A DNA stretch of 13,008 nucleotides from Bacteroidota bacterium (GTDB taxonomy: Bacteria > Bacteroidota > Bacteroidia > Flavobacteriales > Flavobacteriaceae). The notes under the pieces are model-generated. The model searched no databases. It was given only the letters and a program-made list of their open reading frames with translations, and was not told the DNA's origin. Position numbers and translations under genes: made by a program. The stretch is taken from positions 1-13,008 of the forward strand of contig JAEWLN010000024.1 of NCBI GenBank assembly GCA_023457535.1, written 5' to 3'. Shown here piece by piece: positions 1 through 6,289 of this stretch (positions within the stretch are counted from its first letter, which is position 1; every line of letters starts with the position of its first letter).

Positions 1-937
1 GCGTAAGGCCGGGGTTTTCAAGAATGTCGTTTTTAACCCAAGTGAGATAATATTCCGTCTTGTCTATGTTTTGAGCCTGCGCAATGGAATCCAGTTCGCG
101 CCGCTTTTTGAGGTTATTGAGGTAATCGGATGACGCAAATTTATCTTGTCCGTGTTGCGGCAGCCAATTGAAGGGCTCGTCGCGCAATTCAAATCGGGAC
201 CAGAGCATTTGGTTGCGGAACGCCGTTTTCTTAAAATTTTCATCGGCCTGATTTACCTTGCGCTCAAAAAATCCCAAAAGCAACATCGGTAATATTACAC
301 CTGATACCGCGACCAGTTTTGCCTTCCAGGGTTGCTTCAGAATCAGCAGATACAAGAGAAAGACGATGACAAACGGCGCCAGATTAGGCCGCGTCCCGAC
401 TAATATCAGCAGTGAAAATGACAGTAATGCGGCATACTTGAGCCGTTGTCCGTCACCGGTCAATCGAACCCATGCATACACGAACAGCGCAACGGCAAAG
501 AACGCGGCAGTTTCGGCCAATATTCCCATAGCATAATAAATATGGATCGGGAACAGGCAAAGCAGCAACAACGCCCAGAACCTTGATTTTTCAGAGAACT
601 TCAGATAGGTAAAAGTTTTGAACAAATACCGCATGGCCAGGCACACCACAATGCAATTGAAGGTGACTCCCATCAGATAAAACACTGATTCGCTGTGGAA
701 ACTGAAAGCCATCGCGTACGGAATCAGGTAATAAAACAGTGTAAAAAGCCCTTTATCTACGCGTATGCTGCCCTCAAAACCATTTAACACATATTGAATC
801 AGCTGGATCGTTCCTTCGTGATATTCCCCGTCTCCAAATGGCTTGGGCTTGAACGGCAGTAAAAAATGGAATACCAGACACAACAATGCTGTAATGGCTA
901 CGGGATATTTGATGGCAAATCCAATAATTTTTCTCAT
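1..937 (-). CDS. Polytopic membrane protein, putative GT-C-type glycosyltransferase (partial, 3' end outside window)
   Basis: An open frame of 312 codons runs from ATG at 937 off the left edge with no stop. It encodes a very hydrophobic protein with about eight likely membrane helices (roughly residues 11-29, 64-81, 85-106, 119-138, 140-156, 168-184, 186-200 and 206-223). A soluble, charged stretch begins near residue 224. After the first helix an acidic motif, GDGEYHE (residues 35-41), lies in the first extracytoplasmic loop. GT-C glycosyltransferases such as the PMT/ArnT superfamily carry their catalytic acidic residues there. The start overlaps the stop of the upstream GtrB-like gene as ATGA, so the two are probably translationally coupled. 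I infer that the GtrB-like enzyme makes a polyprenyl-phosphate sugar and that this protein may use it as donor. No family-specific motif proves this, so the exact product is uncertain. Confidence 0.7.
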   Translation of the reverse strand, partial: MRKIIGFAIKYPVAITALLCLVFHFLLPFKPKPFGDGEYHEGTIQLIQYVLNGFEGSIRVDKGLFTLFYYLIPYAMAFSFHSESVFYLMGVTFNCIVVCLAMRYLFKTFTYLKFSEKSRFWALLLLCLFPIHIYYAMGILAETAAFFAVALFVYAWVRLTGDGQRLKYAALLSFSLLILVGTRPNLAPFVIVFLLYLLILKQPWKAKLVAVSGVILPMLLLGFFERKVNQADENFKKTAFRNQMLWSRFELRDEPFNWLPQHGQDKFASSDYLNNLKKRRELDSIAQAQNIDKTEYYLTWVKNDILENPGLT

Positions 938-1857
938 TTGGAGTATTTTTCTTTGATGATGTAAAGCGGTCTTTTTCGCGTCTCATCATACGTGCGCCAT
1001 ACATATTCGCCAATAATGCCCAGCATCAACATGATCAATCCGCCGATAATCAGCATCGTGATCATAATCGGGGCCCATCCGGTAAACGGCGTGTTGTGCA
1101 TGAACCGATTGTAGGCAATGACCACGGCGTACAAAAATCCGATCAAAGAAAAACAGATCCCCATTAAGGACATCAATCGGATCGGGATGTAAGACGTATT
1201 GAGCAAACCATCGATAAAGTACTTGAGCTTTTTGGATAGCGTCCACTGCGATCTGCCTATGGTACGCTTAAGTCTGTTATAGGGAATAAATGCCGTACTG
1301 AACCCGAGCCACAGAATGTCGCCCTGGAAAAACCGGTTGCGTTCATCAATGGCGTTCAATACGCTGACGGCCTTTTTATCGAGCAGCATAAAGTCGAATC
1401 CGCCCTTGGGCATTTTGGGATTGACGTATTTCATGAGCTTGTAGAAAATAACCGACGCCGTGTTGGCAATAAACCCATCTTCGCGGTCCACCCGATGCCC
1501 GATCACAATTTCATTTCCTTCCTTCCATTTGGTGACCATGTCTGCGATGAGTTCGACGGGTTCCTGCAAATCGGCCGACATCACCACCGCTGCATCGCCG
1601 GCCACTTCTTTAAGCCCCGCGACAACCGCGGCAACCTGCCCGAAATTTCTGGAAAATGAAATGATCCTGACCGCAGCGTCCCGATCCTGCAATGCAAGAA
1701 GTTCTTCGAGCGAATTGTCGTCAGACCCGTCGTTAACGAAAATCAATTCATAGGGCATTTGCAGGCGCTGAAACAACGCAGTCAGTTTCTCGTAGGTTGG
1801 GAAAAGCGAACCTGCATTTCTGAAAACCGGAATGACAAAAGATAATTTCATGTTCAT
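934..1857 (-). CDS. GtrB/DPM1-like polyprenyl-phosphate glycosyltransferase (GT2, membrane-anchored)
   Basis: This is a 307-residue GT2 enzyme of the dolichyl-/undecaprenyl-phosphate glycosyltransferase type. Such enzymes move a sugar from a nucleotide donor to a polyprenyl phosphate on the cytoplasmic face of the inner membrane. The N-terminal GT-A fold shows SFVIPVFRN (6-14), VNDGSDDNS (41-49) and the family signature ADLQEP (95-100), which holds the metal-binding DxD-like aspartate. A QWTLSKKLKYFIDGLLN segment (204-220) precedes two membrane helices near 228-249 and 262-286, the usual GtrB/ArnC arrangement. Length matches the family (about 305-325 aa). A second ATG two codons later could also be the start; neither has a Shine-Dalgarno sequence. 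The stop overlaps the next gene's start (ATGA). The sugar cannot be read from the sequence. It probably serves surface glycan modification together with the downstream membrane protein. Confidence 0.9.
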   Translation of the reverse strand: MNMKLSFVIPVFRNAGSLFPTYEKLTALFQRLQMPYELIFVNDGSDDNSLEELLALQDRDAAVRIISFSRNFGQVAAVVAGLKEVAGDAAVVMSADLQEPVELIADMVTKWKEGNEIVIGHRVDREDGFIANTASVIFYKLMKYVNPKMPKGGFDFMLLDKKAVSVLNAIDERNRFFQGDILWLGFSTAFIPYNRLKRTIGRSQWTLSKKLKYFIDGLLNTSYIPIRLMSLMGICFSLIGFLYAVVIAYNRFMHNTPFTGWAPIMITMLIIGGLIMLMLGIIGEYVWRTYDETRKRPLYIIKEKYSK

Positions 1858-1904
1858 TTACGTTTTGCGGCATTTTTCGCCGGTGAAGACCAAAGGCGTA
1901 AGCT

Positions 1905-1922
1905 GTTTTAACCGGTTTAAAC
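1905..1922. repeat. Imperfect 18-bp palindrome at the 3' end of the small membrane gene
   Basis: GTTTTAACCGGTTTAAAC matches its own reverse complement at 16 of 18 positions. It overlaps the TAA stop of the 61-aa membrane protein gene and lies about 50 nt before the GtrB-like start on the minus strand. There is no T-run, so it is not a convincing terminator. It could be a protein-binding site or chance AT-rich symmetry. Confidence 0.3.
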
Positions 1923-2102
1923 CCGGCCCTTGAGCGAACTGAACACCCAGGCATTGGCAAGGAAGCCCACTCCTACTGCGCCAAAACCCCATCCGGCAAC
2001 ATCGTCGTACCGAAAGGCGCCGAGTCCCATTAGCAGCAGCCCCATAACGATCATGATAAAGGTGGCCCAGCCGAGCACAGTATTTTTGTTCATCATTCCC
2101 AT
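1917..2102 (-). CDS. Small two-helix membrane protein (61 aa; resembles the CAL67264-type family of flavobacteria)
   Basis: This short protein has two hydrophobic helices (about residues 8-28 and 37-55) joined by a conserved-looking loop, GAFRYDDVAGWGF, and ends in a short basic tail (SSLKGRV). From memory it resembles a short membrane family of Flavobacteriia annotated as CAL67264 family; that match is recall, not a search. Function is unknown. I start it at ATG 2102 (MGMMNK). The frame is open further upstream to a TTG at 2129, but that codon lies inside a TATATTTG promoter element (2127-2134), so the extension would not be in the mRNA. ATG codons three and four residues downstream are also possible. 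The GtrB-like gene starts about 60 nt downstream on the same strand and may share the transcript. Confidence 0.75.
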   Translation of the reverse strand: MGMMNKNTVLGWATFIMIVMGLLLMGLGAFRYDDVAGWGFGAVGVGFLANAWVFSSLKGRV

Positions 2103-2126
2103 AATGTGGTATTTATTTTTGCGAAA

Positions 2127-2134
2127 CAAATATA
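2127..2134 (-). promoter_or_regulatory. Bacteroidota-type -7 promoter element for the 61-aa membrane protein gene
   Basis: On the minus strand this reads TATATTTG, a perfect match to the Bacteroidota -7 consensus TAnnTTTG. It lies 24 nt before the chosen ATG. No clear TTTG -33 box is seen; the upstream DNA is simply AT-rich. The predicted RNA start is around 2120-2122. Confidence 0.55.
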
Positions 2135-2161
2135 GACGAATAAATCTATTTTAAAAAAGCC

Positions 2162-2186
2162 TGCCGGATTTCGCTGTTATCCGGCA
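2162..2186 (-). terminator. Second hairpin of a tandem terminator after the lipoprotein gene
   Basis: TGCCGGAT and ATCCGGCA form a perfect 8-bp stem around a 9-nt loop. On the minus strand the hairpin is followed after three bases by TTTTTT. It lies about 60 nt past the lipoprotein stop and just upstream of the next gene's promoter, so it could act as a backup terminator insulating that promoter. Confidence 0.5.
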
Positions 2187-2196
2187 CGAGCACAAA

Positions 2197-2226
2197 AAAA
2201 ATCCCGCGCCTAAGCATGGGATTTTT
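2197..2226 (-). terminator. Intrinsic terminator of the lipoprotein gene
   Basis: AAAAATCCC and GGGATTTTT form a 9-bp stem around a 12-nt loop. On the minus strand the descending arm runs into a run of eight T (GGGATTTTTTTT). It begins about 20 nt after the stop of the lipoprotein gene. A-rich and T-rich arms on both sides mean it could also stop plus-strand readthrough. Confidence 0.75.
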
Positions 2227-2247
2227 AAATATATAAGACTGTTTTGT

Positions 2248-2973
2248 TTAGATGCTGGTGTAGACAAATGTCGCGAAATTGTCTTCGTTGTCATAGCTGT
2301 CGGTGACATAACCTTCCGAATCGAACGTGTTGTCCATGATCATCGGGCCGATGTGGGCGCCGGCAAAGTGCTTGAACGGCTTGTATCCGCCAAACGAACA
2401 CGAGTAAAGCGCTTGTTTTTTGCACGCAATGGCAAGCTGCAGCGTCACGCGGTTGGCGTTGAACAACGGGCCTTTTTGCGCCGATTCGTAATAATAGATC
2501 TTGCCGTCGATGAAATTGCCCTGATCTCCAAAGGATTGAATTTCTTTAAGATCGCCGTCAGTGTTCACAAAATACTGCACTTTGGCCAGTGATTGCGGTG
2601 TATCGCGAATTTCGTACATGCGCCGCGCGGCGTCGTAAGTGATGACTTTGGCCTCACCGTTGACCGTAACGCCGGTGATCAGATTTGCATCGTACGCAAA
2701 ATCGACATCGAAAATTTGTCCGGCCATTTCTCCCGATACATTGCTGATGTTGCCGTTTTCGTACGACAGCAGGTATTGCCCGTTTTGTGACACGGCACTT
2801 TGCAACGTGTGATCCGGATTGTACGAAAGGGTAAACGATTGGTTTGAAAAATGTACCGCGTCAGCCACTTTGGCGCTTTCAGCCGGCGATGCCGTTGGCG
2901 CGGGAGCTGCATTGTCTGTTGAACAAGAAGCGAAAAAAGGCAGGATTGCCACCAGTAGGGTAATGTTTTTCAT
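2248..2973 (-). CDS. Lipoprotein of unknown function (241 aa)
   Basis: The protein starts with a short lipoprotein signal peptide, MKNITLLVAILPFFASC, with the lipidated cysteine at residue 17. An Ala/Pro/Ser-rich linker follows (about 18-38). The remainder is a soluble domain rich in short beta-like segments containing phrases such as FAYDANLITGVTVNGEAK and ITYDAARRMYEI. These resemble the YD/RHS-like 'tyrosine-aspartate' strands found in many Bacteroidota lipoproteins, but I cannot place it in a named family. Two late cysteines (in ACKKQALYSCSFG) could form a disulfide. The frame extends nine codons upstream of the chosen ATG, but that would spoil the signal peptide. It is probably anchored in a membrane facing the periplasm or cell surface. 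It lies 112 nt downstream of holA with its own possible promoter and has a strong terminator. Confidence 0.8.
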   Translation of the reverse strand: MKNITLLVAILPFFASCSTDNAAPAPTASPAESAKVADAVHFSNQSFTLSYNPDHTLQSAVSQNGQYLLSYENGNISNVSGEMAGQIFDVDFAYDANLITGVTVNGEAKVITYDAARRMYEIRDTPQSLAKVQYFVNTDGDLKEIQSFGDQGNFIDGKIYYYESAQKGPLFNANRVTLQLAIACKKQALYSCSFGGYKPFKHFAGAHIGPMIMDNTFDSEGYVTDSYDNEDNFATFVYTSI

Positions 2974-2997
2974 TTGGGGTGAATTTAGATTACACCA

Positions 2998-3005
2998 CAA
3001 ATTAA
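2998..3005 (-). promoter_or_regulatory. Possible -7 promoter element for the lipoprotein gene
   Basis: The minus strand reads TTAATTTG, one mismatch from TAnnTTTG, 24 nt before the lipoprotein ATG. A well-placed -33 TTTG is missing. A perfect 12-bp palindrome (3011-3022) lies immediately upstream, in the expected spacer. Confidence 0.35.
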
Positions 3006-3010
3006 AAGCG

Positions 3011-3022
3011 GTTTGTACAAAC
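3011..3022. repeat. Perfect 12-bp palindrome, possible operator
   Basis: GTTTGTACAAAC is perfectly self-complementary and lies just upstream of the possible -7 element of the lipoprotein gene. That position suits a regulator-binding site. No second copy was noticed in the window. Confidence 0.35.
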
Positions 3023-3065
3023 GAACCTACAAAAGTCGTTCAACAGCGCGAAAACTCTTTAAAAT

Positions 3066-3085
3066 GCAGATTTCGACCCATCTGC
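3066..3085 (-). terminator. Weak hairpin directly after the holA stop
   Basis: GCAGAT and ATCTGC form a perfect 6-bp stem with an 8-nt loop, starting at the base after the holA TGA on the minus strand. ATTTTAAAG follows. The T-run is short, so termination would be partial at best. Confidence 0.4.
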
Positions 3086-4090
3086 TCACGCAAAGATCTT
3101 AATCAGCATCTCTTTAAGCAAATCCAGATGCGCCATATTACTGGCCCCCACGCCTTTGCTCTTGAGATCGACATCGCGCAATGCCGCTACAATCGCGCTG
3201 ACTTTTTTCATCGGATAATTTTTGAGCGCCAAATCGTAATCCTTCAAAAAATAGGGATTGACTTTTAGCGCCGCTGCGACATTTTTTGGATTTCTATCCT
3301 TAAGACCGTGGTATTGCAGCACGTTGACAAAAAAGGCAAACACCATTCCGGTGGTCATTACGATGTTGTTGTCTTTGGGATTGTCTGCAAAATACTGCGC
3401 GATCTGGTAGGATTTGAGCACGTTTCGCTCCGCTAAGGCCTTGCGCAGCTCAAAAATATTGTAGTCCTTACTGAATCCGATGTTCTCCTCGATGTGCCGC
3501 GCCGTGATTTGCGTTCCCTTGGCCAGGATGATTTGCAGCTTTTCGAGTTCATTGTTGATTTTGCTCAGGTCCGTGCCGAGAAATTCCACGAGCATTGCAT
3601 TGGCTTTGGGCTCGATCGTATAACCCTTTCCCTGCAGCACGCGCGTGATCCATTGCCCGATTTGATTTTCGTACAACTTTTTGCTTTCGTAAACCAGCCC
3701 GTTCTTGTCGAAGTGCTTTGTTACCTTTTTGCGTTTGTCGAGCGTTTTGTATTTGTAGCACAACACCAATACGGTCGTGGGCGTCGGATGCTCGGCATAA
3801 GATTCGAATTTTTCGATCGTGCGCGACAAATCCTGGGCTTCTTTGACGATGACCACTTGCCTGTCGGCCATCATCGGATAGCGCTTGCACGTAGCGACGA
3901 CATCTTCGACCGATACGTCGCGTCCGTAGAATACCGTTTGGTTGAATCCTTTTTCGTCATCGGACAGAACATTCTGCTCGATATAATCCGATAATTTATC
4001 GATGTAATAAGGCTCCTCGCCCATCAGGAAGTAAATGGGCCGGATTTGCCCGGATTTGATTTCGTTGACTATTTTGAGGATATCGTCCAT
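3086..4090 (-). CDS. holA: DNA polymerase III subunit delta
   Basis: This is a 334-residue delta subunit of the clamp-loader complex, which opens the beta sliding clamp and places it on primed DNA during replication. The N-terminal region contains KPIYFLMGEEPYY-like sequence, here RPIYFLMGEEPYYIDKL at about residues 17-33. This is the degenerate nucleotide-fold start seen in HolA, which lacks a working Walker A motif. Further matches are the clamp-binding helix region, the TDLSKINNELEKL segment in the middle and the GFSKDYNIFELRKAL segment at the start of the C-terminal collar domain. Length is normal for the family. I start at ATG 4090. The frame stays open to 4222, but those 44 codons cover the promoter and a hairpin and do not resemble HolA. 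It is the first gene of the minus-strand block and has a good promoter 18 nt upstream. Confidence 0.96.
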   Translation of the reverse strand: MDDILKIVNEIKSGQIRPIYFLMGEEPYYIDKLSDYIEQNVLSDDEKGFNQTVFYGRDVSVEDVVATCKRYPMMADRQVVIVKEAQDLSRTIEKFESYAEHPTPTTVLVLCYKYKTLDKRKKVTKHFDKNGLVYESKKLYENQIGQWITRVLQGKGYTIEPKANAMLVEFLGTDLSKINNELEKLQIILAKGTQITARHIEENIGFSKDYNIFELRKALAERNVLKSYQIAQYFADNPKDNNIVMTTGMVFAFFVNVLQYHGLKDRNPKNVAAALKVNPYFLKDYDLALKNYPMKKVSAIVAALRDVDLKSKGVGASNMAHLDLLKEMLIKIFA

Positions 4091-4107
4091 GTAGAAATTG
4101 CGTGGAC

Positions 4108-4139
4108 CAAAAGTAGCATTTTGCGGCTGAAGTGGCAAA
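4108..4139 (-). promoter_or_regulatory. Bacteroidota sigma-70-type promoter of holA
   Basis: On the minus strand, TTTG (4136-4139) and TACTTTTG (4108-4115) are separated by 20 nt. This is an excellent match to the -33 TTTG / -7 TAnnTTTG arrangement. Transcription should start near 4101-4103 and give a leader of only about 11-13 nt before the holA ATG at 4090. This short leader supports the chosen start. Confidence 0.7.
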
Positions 4140-4174
4140 TGATTTCGATGCCGGTAACTTATAAAAACAACAAA

Positions 4175-4194
4175 GGGCCAGCATAAGCCGGCCC
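4175..4194 (-). terminator. Orphan terminator-like hairpin in the holA/4518 spacer
   Basis: GGGCCAGC and GCCGGCCC form an 8-bp GC-rich stem with one A-C mismatch on the plus strand and a 4-nt loop (ATAA). On the minus strand (GGGCCGGC-TTAT-GCTGGCCC) it is followed by TTTGTTGTTTTT, the look of an intrinsic terminator. No minus-strand gene lies upstream of it within the spacer, so the transcript it would end is unknown. It may instead be a folded leader element on the plus strand. Confidence 0.5.
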
Positions 4195-4517
4195 CTTGCT
4201 CACTAACCAAGTAACCAATCAATCATGAAAATCATGCATGCATGAAAATTTTCTGAAAGTTTACATGATTAATATGATGTAAAATTACCTGCATATTGAT
4301 GCACTTTGTTATACAATTACGCGCTTTCATTCCATAACTCCCAGATGCATCAATAAATAAATCACCTACATACATTTCCAGAATTAATCCGATTCACCGC
4401 GCCAGGAAAAATCGTCAAAACCGGTGACCACAAATAATCATGCAAATAATCTTTAAAATCATATAATGTAAAACGCAGCTTTTTGAGCCAATTTTACAAA
4501 AACAAAAAATCAGCACC
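4195..4517. other. AT-rich intergenic spacer without a recognisable gene
   Basis: No convincing coding frame or tRNA fold is visible. Small structures present are: TTTACAT/ATGTAAA inverted repeat (4260-4266 and 4277-4283, 10-nt loop); TGCAT/ATGCA hairpin (4290-4303); the palindrome GATGCATC (4344-4351); a 10-bp palindrome GAAAATTTTC (4244-4253); CATGAAAAT twice (4224-4232 and 4241-4249); and CAAATAATC twice with 12-nt period (4431-4439 and 4443-4451). ATGCA/TGCAT words recur several times. A six-residue mini-frame (MKIMHA, ATG at 4225) follows a CTAACCAAGTAACCAATCAATC leader-like stretch on the plus strand; it may be chance. No good TAnnTTTG match precedes the gene at 4518. Confidence 0.5.
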
Positions 4518-4712
4518 ATGAACATCAAACGCATCTTCGGCTCCTTATTAACCGTGCTCGGAATTGCCGGGCTTATTTATGCCGCCTATGTATTCGCCAA
4601 CACCGGCGGGGCCACAGGCGATTTGAAATCGCTGGCCATCTACGGCGTGCTCGGCATTGTATTTTTCATCGCCGGGATCAGCCTGGTCCGCAATACCAAG
4701 GATGAAGCCTAA
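4518..4712 (+). CDS. Small two-helix membrane protein (64 aa), unknown function
   Basis: The protein is MNIKRIFGSLLTVLGIAGLI... with two hydrophobic helices at about residues 5-27 and 39-58, a short polar loop (NTGGATGDLKS) and a charged tail (RNTKDEA). Small proteins of this kind are common in Bacteroidota, but I know of no assigned role. It starts the plus-strand block; the L,D-transpeptidase gene begins 20 nt after its stop, so they are probably cotranscribed. The start ATG follows an A-rich leader without a Shine-Dalgarno sequence, as usual in this phylum. Confidence 0.75.
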   Translation: MNIKRIFGSLLTVLGIAGLIYAAYVFANTGGATGDLKSLAIYGVLGIVFFIAGISLVRNTKDEA

Positions 4713-4732
4713 ACTACCTTAAAATCTACCCT

Positions 4733-6274
4733 ATGAACTTATTCAGACTGCTGCTGGCCGCGGCCGTATTGTCGTGCGCGTTGGCGTGCAAAAAAAACGA
4801 CGGTCAGCTTTCTACCAAAATCGAGGATCGCATTGCGCTGGATTCGACCGCGCTCGACGCTTTCCTGGCCAAACATCCCGAATTCAAATCCTATAAACCC
4901 CAATACGAGGAACTTTACCGCAAACATTCGCACTTTTACGTGTGGTATGACAAGGACGGGCGCATCGATTTTGCAGAGGTTTTGTACAACCGCGTCAGCC
5001 AGATCGGGGCAGATGGCGTGGTCAAACCCGTTCCGTACAAAGCCAAGATAGACGAAATTTTCAACGGCAGCGACAAAGCCAAACCAGAACGCGAACTGCT
5101 CATCTCCGGGATGTACTTTTTTTACGCGCAAAAAGTGCTTGTGGGCGTCGACCCAAAGAAAAGCAAGGCCACCGGCTGGTTTTTGCCGCGCGATAAAGTA
5201 GATTATGTGGCGTATCTGGACACCTTGCTGCGCGATCCGGAGAAAATCGAGGAAGATCCATCGGAGAATATCGGGCAATATTATGACCTTCGCAAGGCCT
5301 TGCGTTTGTACCGCGAAATCAAAAGCAAAGGCGGCTGGGGCACCGTCGCTTTTCCAAAGGACAAGAAAATACTCCAACCCGGCGATTCCCATCCGGCGAT
5401 CGCCCAGGCACGCAAACGACTGGCCGCCACAGGCGAAATGCAAAGTGACAACGGCAGCCCTGAATATGATTCGGATATGGAACACGCCATTGCCGCCTAC
5501 CGCAAGCGCAACAACATCCTTGGGGAACACCTCACGCCGATGCTTGCAGCGCATTTGAGCGTACCGGTAGATGACCGCATCCGCACCATCATCGTCAATA
5601 TGGAGCGCTGTCGTTGGATCGCCCCTGAGATCACCGAATCCAAAGAGCTGATCGCGGTCAACATCCCTGCGTTCCAATTGCGCTATTTCAAGGATGGAAA
5701 GCCTGTTCTTGAATCGAATGTGGTCGTCGGGAAAGAAGCCAACAAAACTGTCGTGTTCAGCGGCCAAATGAGTTATCTGGTGTTCAGTCCGTACTGGAAC
5801 GTGCCCAAAAGCATCGTCGAGAATGAAATCAAGCCCGATATGGAGCGCGACCCGGATTATCTGGCCAAACACAACATGGAATGGAACGGCGAGCTGTTGC
5901 GCCAAAAACCCGGTAAGGACAATTCGCTCGGACTCGTGAAGTTCATGTTCCCGAATTCCAATAACATCTATTTGCACGACACGCCCGCCAAAAGCCTGTT
6001 TGGCAAAAACGACCGCGCCAAGAGCCATGGTTGTGTACGCGTCGAAAAAGCGCGCGAGCTGGCCATTAAAATCCTCGAAGGCGATTCGAAGTGGAACGCC
6101 AGAAAAATCGATGCGGCGATGAATGCCGGAACGGAAACCCAGTACGCGCTCAACCACAAAATCCCGGTATACATTGCTTATTTCACCGCATGGGCCGATT
6201 CGGACGGGCACGTTGCGTTCTACGACGATGTATACAAACGCGATGCAAAACTCGCGCTGCTGCTTTATAAATAA
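4733..6274 (+). CDS. L,D-transpeptidase lipoprotein (YcbB-like, YkuD catalytic domain)
   Basis: This 513-residue enzyme should form 3-3 crosslinks in peptidoglycan or attach proteins to it, acting in the periplasm. It begins with a hydrophobic signal ending in a lipoprotein-like cysteine (Cys19 in ALACKK, or Cys15 in VLSC). The middle region (about residues 30-210) corresponds to the scaffold domain of YcbB-type enzymes. A peptidoglycan-binding-like helical segment (about 212-265, starting ILQPGDSHPAIAQARKRL) follows. The YkuD catalytic domain (about 300-450) contains ELIAVNIPAFQLRYF, IYLHDTP with His415 and SHGCVRVEK (from 431) with the catalytic Cys434 and His432. The order scaffold, peptidoglycan-binding domain, YkuD matches YcbB (LdtD) rather than the short ErfK type. 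The lipocalin gene starts 15 nt after its stop. A long open frame on the opposite strand is a codon-bias shadow. Confidence 0.92.
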   Translation: MNLFRLLLAAAVLSCALACKKNDGQLSTKIEDRIALDSTALDAFLAKHPEFKSYKPQYEELYRKHSHFYVWYDKDGRIDFAEVLYNRVSQIGADGVVKPVPYKAKIDEIFNGSDKAKPERELLISGMYFFYAQKVLVGVDPKKSKATGWFLPRDKVDYVAYLDTLLRDPEKIEEDPSENIGQYYDLRKALRLYREIKSKGGWGTVAFPKDKKILQPGDSHPAIAQARKRLAATGEMQSDNGSPEYDSDMEHAIAAYRKRNNILGEHLTPMLAAHLSVPVDDRIRTIIVNMERCRWIAPEITESKELIAVNIPAFQLRYFKDGKPVLESNVVVGKEANKTVVFSGQMSYLVFSPYWNVPKSIVENEIKPDMERDPDYLAKHNMEWNGELLRQKPGKDNSLGLVKFMFPNSNNIYLHDTPAKSLFGKNDRAKSHGCVRVEKARELAIKILEGDSKWNARKIDAAMNAGTETQYALNHKIPVYIAYFTAWADSDGHVAFYDDVYKRDAKLALLLYK

Positions 6275-6289
6275 ATCAAATCTAAAACC

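Noticed and set aside
2103..2129. TTG start extending the 61-aa membrane protein by nine residues
   Set aside because: The TTG is the end of the TATATTTG -7 element, so it lies upstream of the expected transcript start.
3494..3994. 166-codon plus-strand frame inside holA
   Set aside because: Antisense to an unmistakable HolA coding region; no motif and no promoter.
4091..4222. N-terminal extension of HolA by 44 codons
   Set aside because: The extension covers the holA promoter and a hairpin and does not resemble HolA; the ATG at 4090 begins a typical HolA N-terminus.
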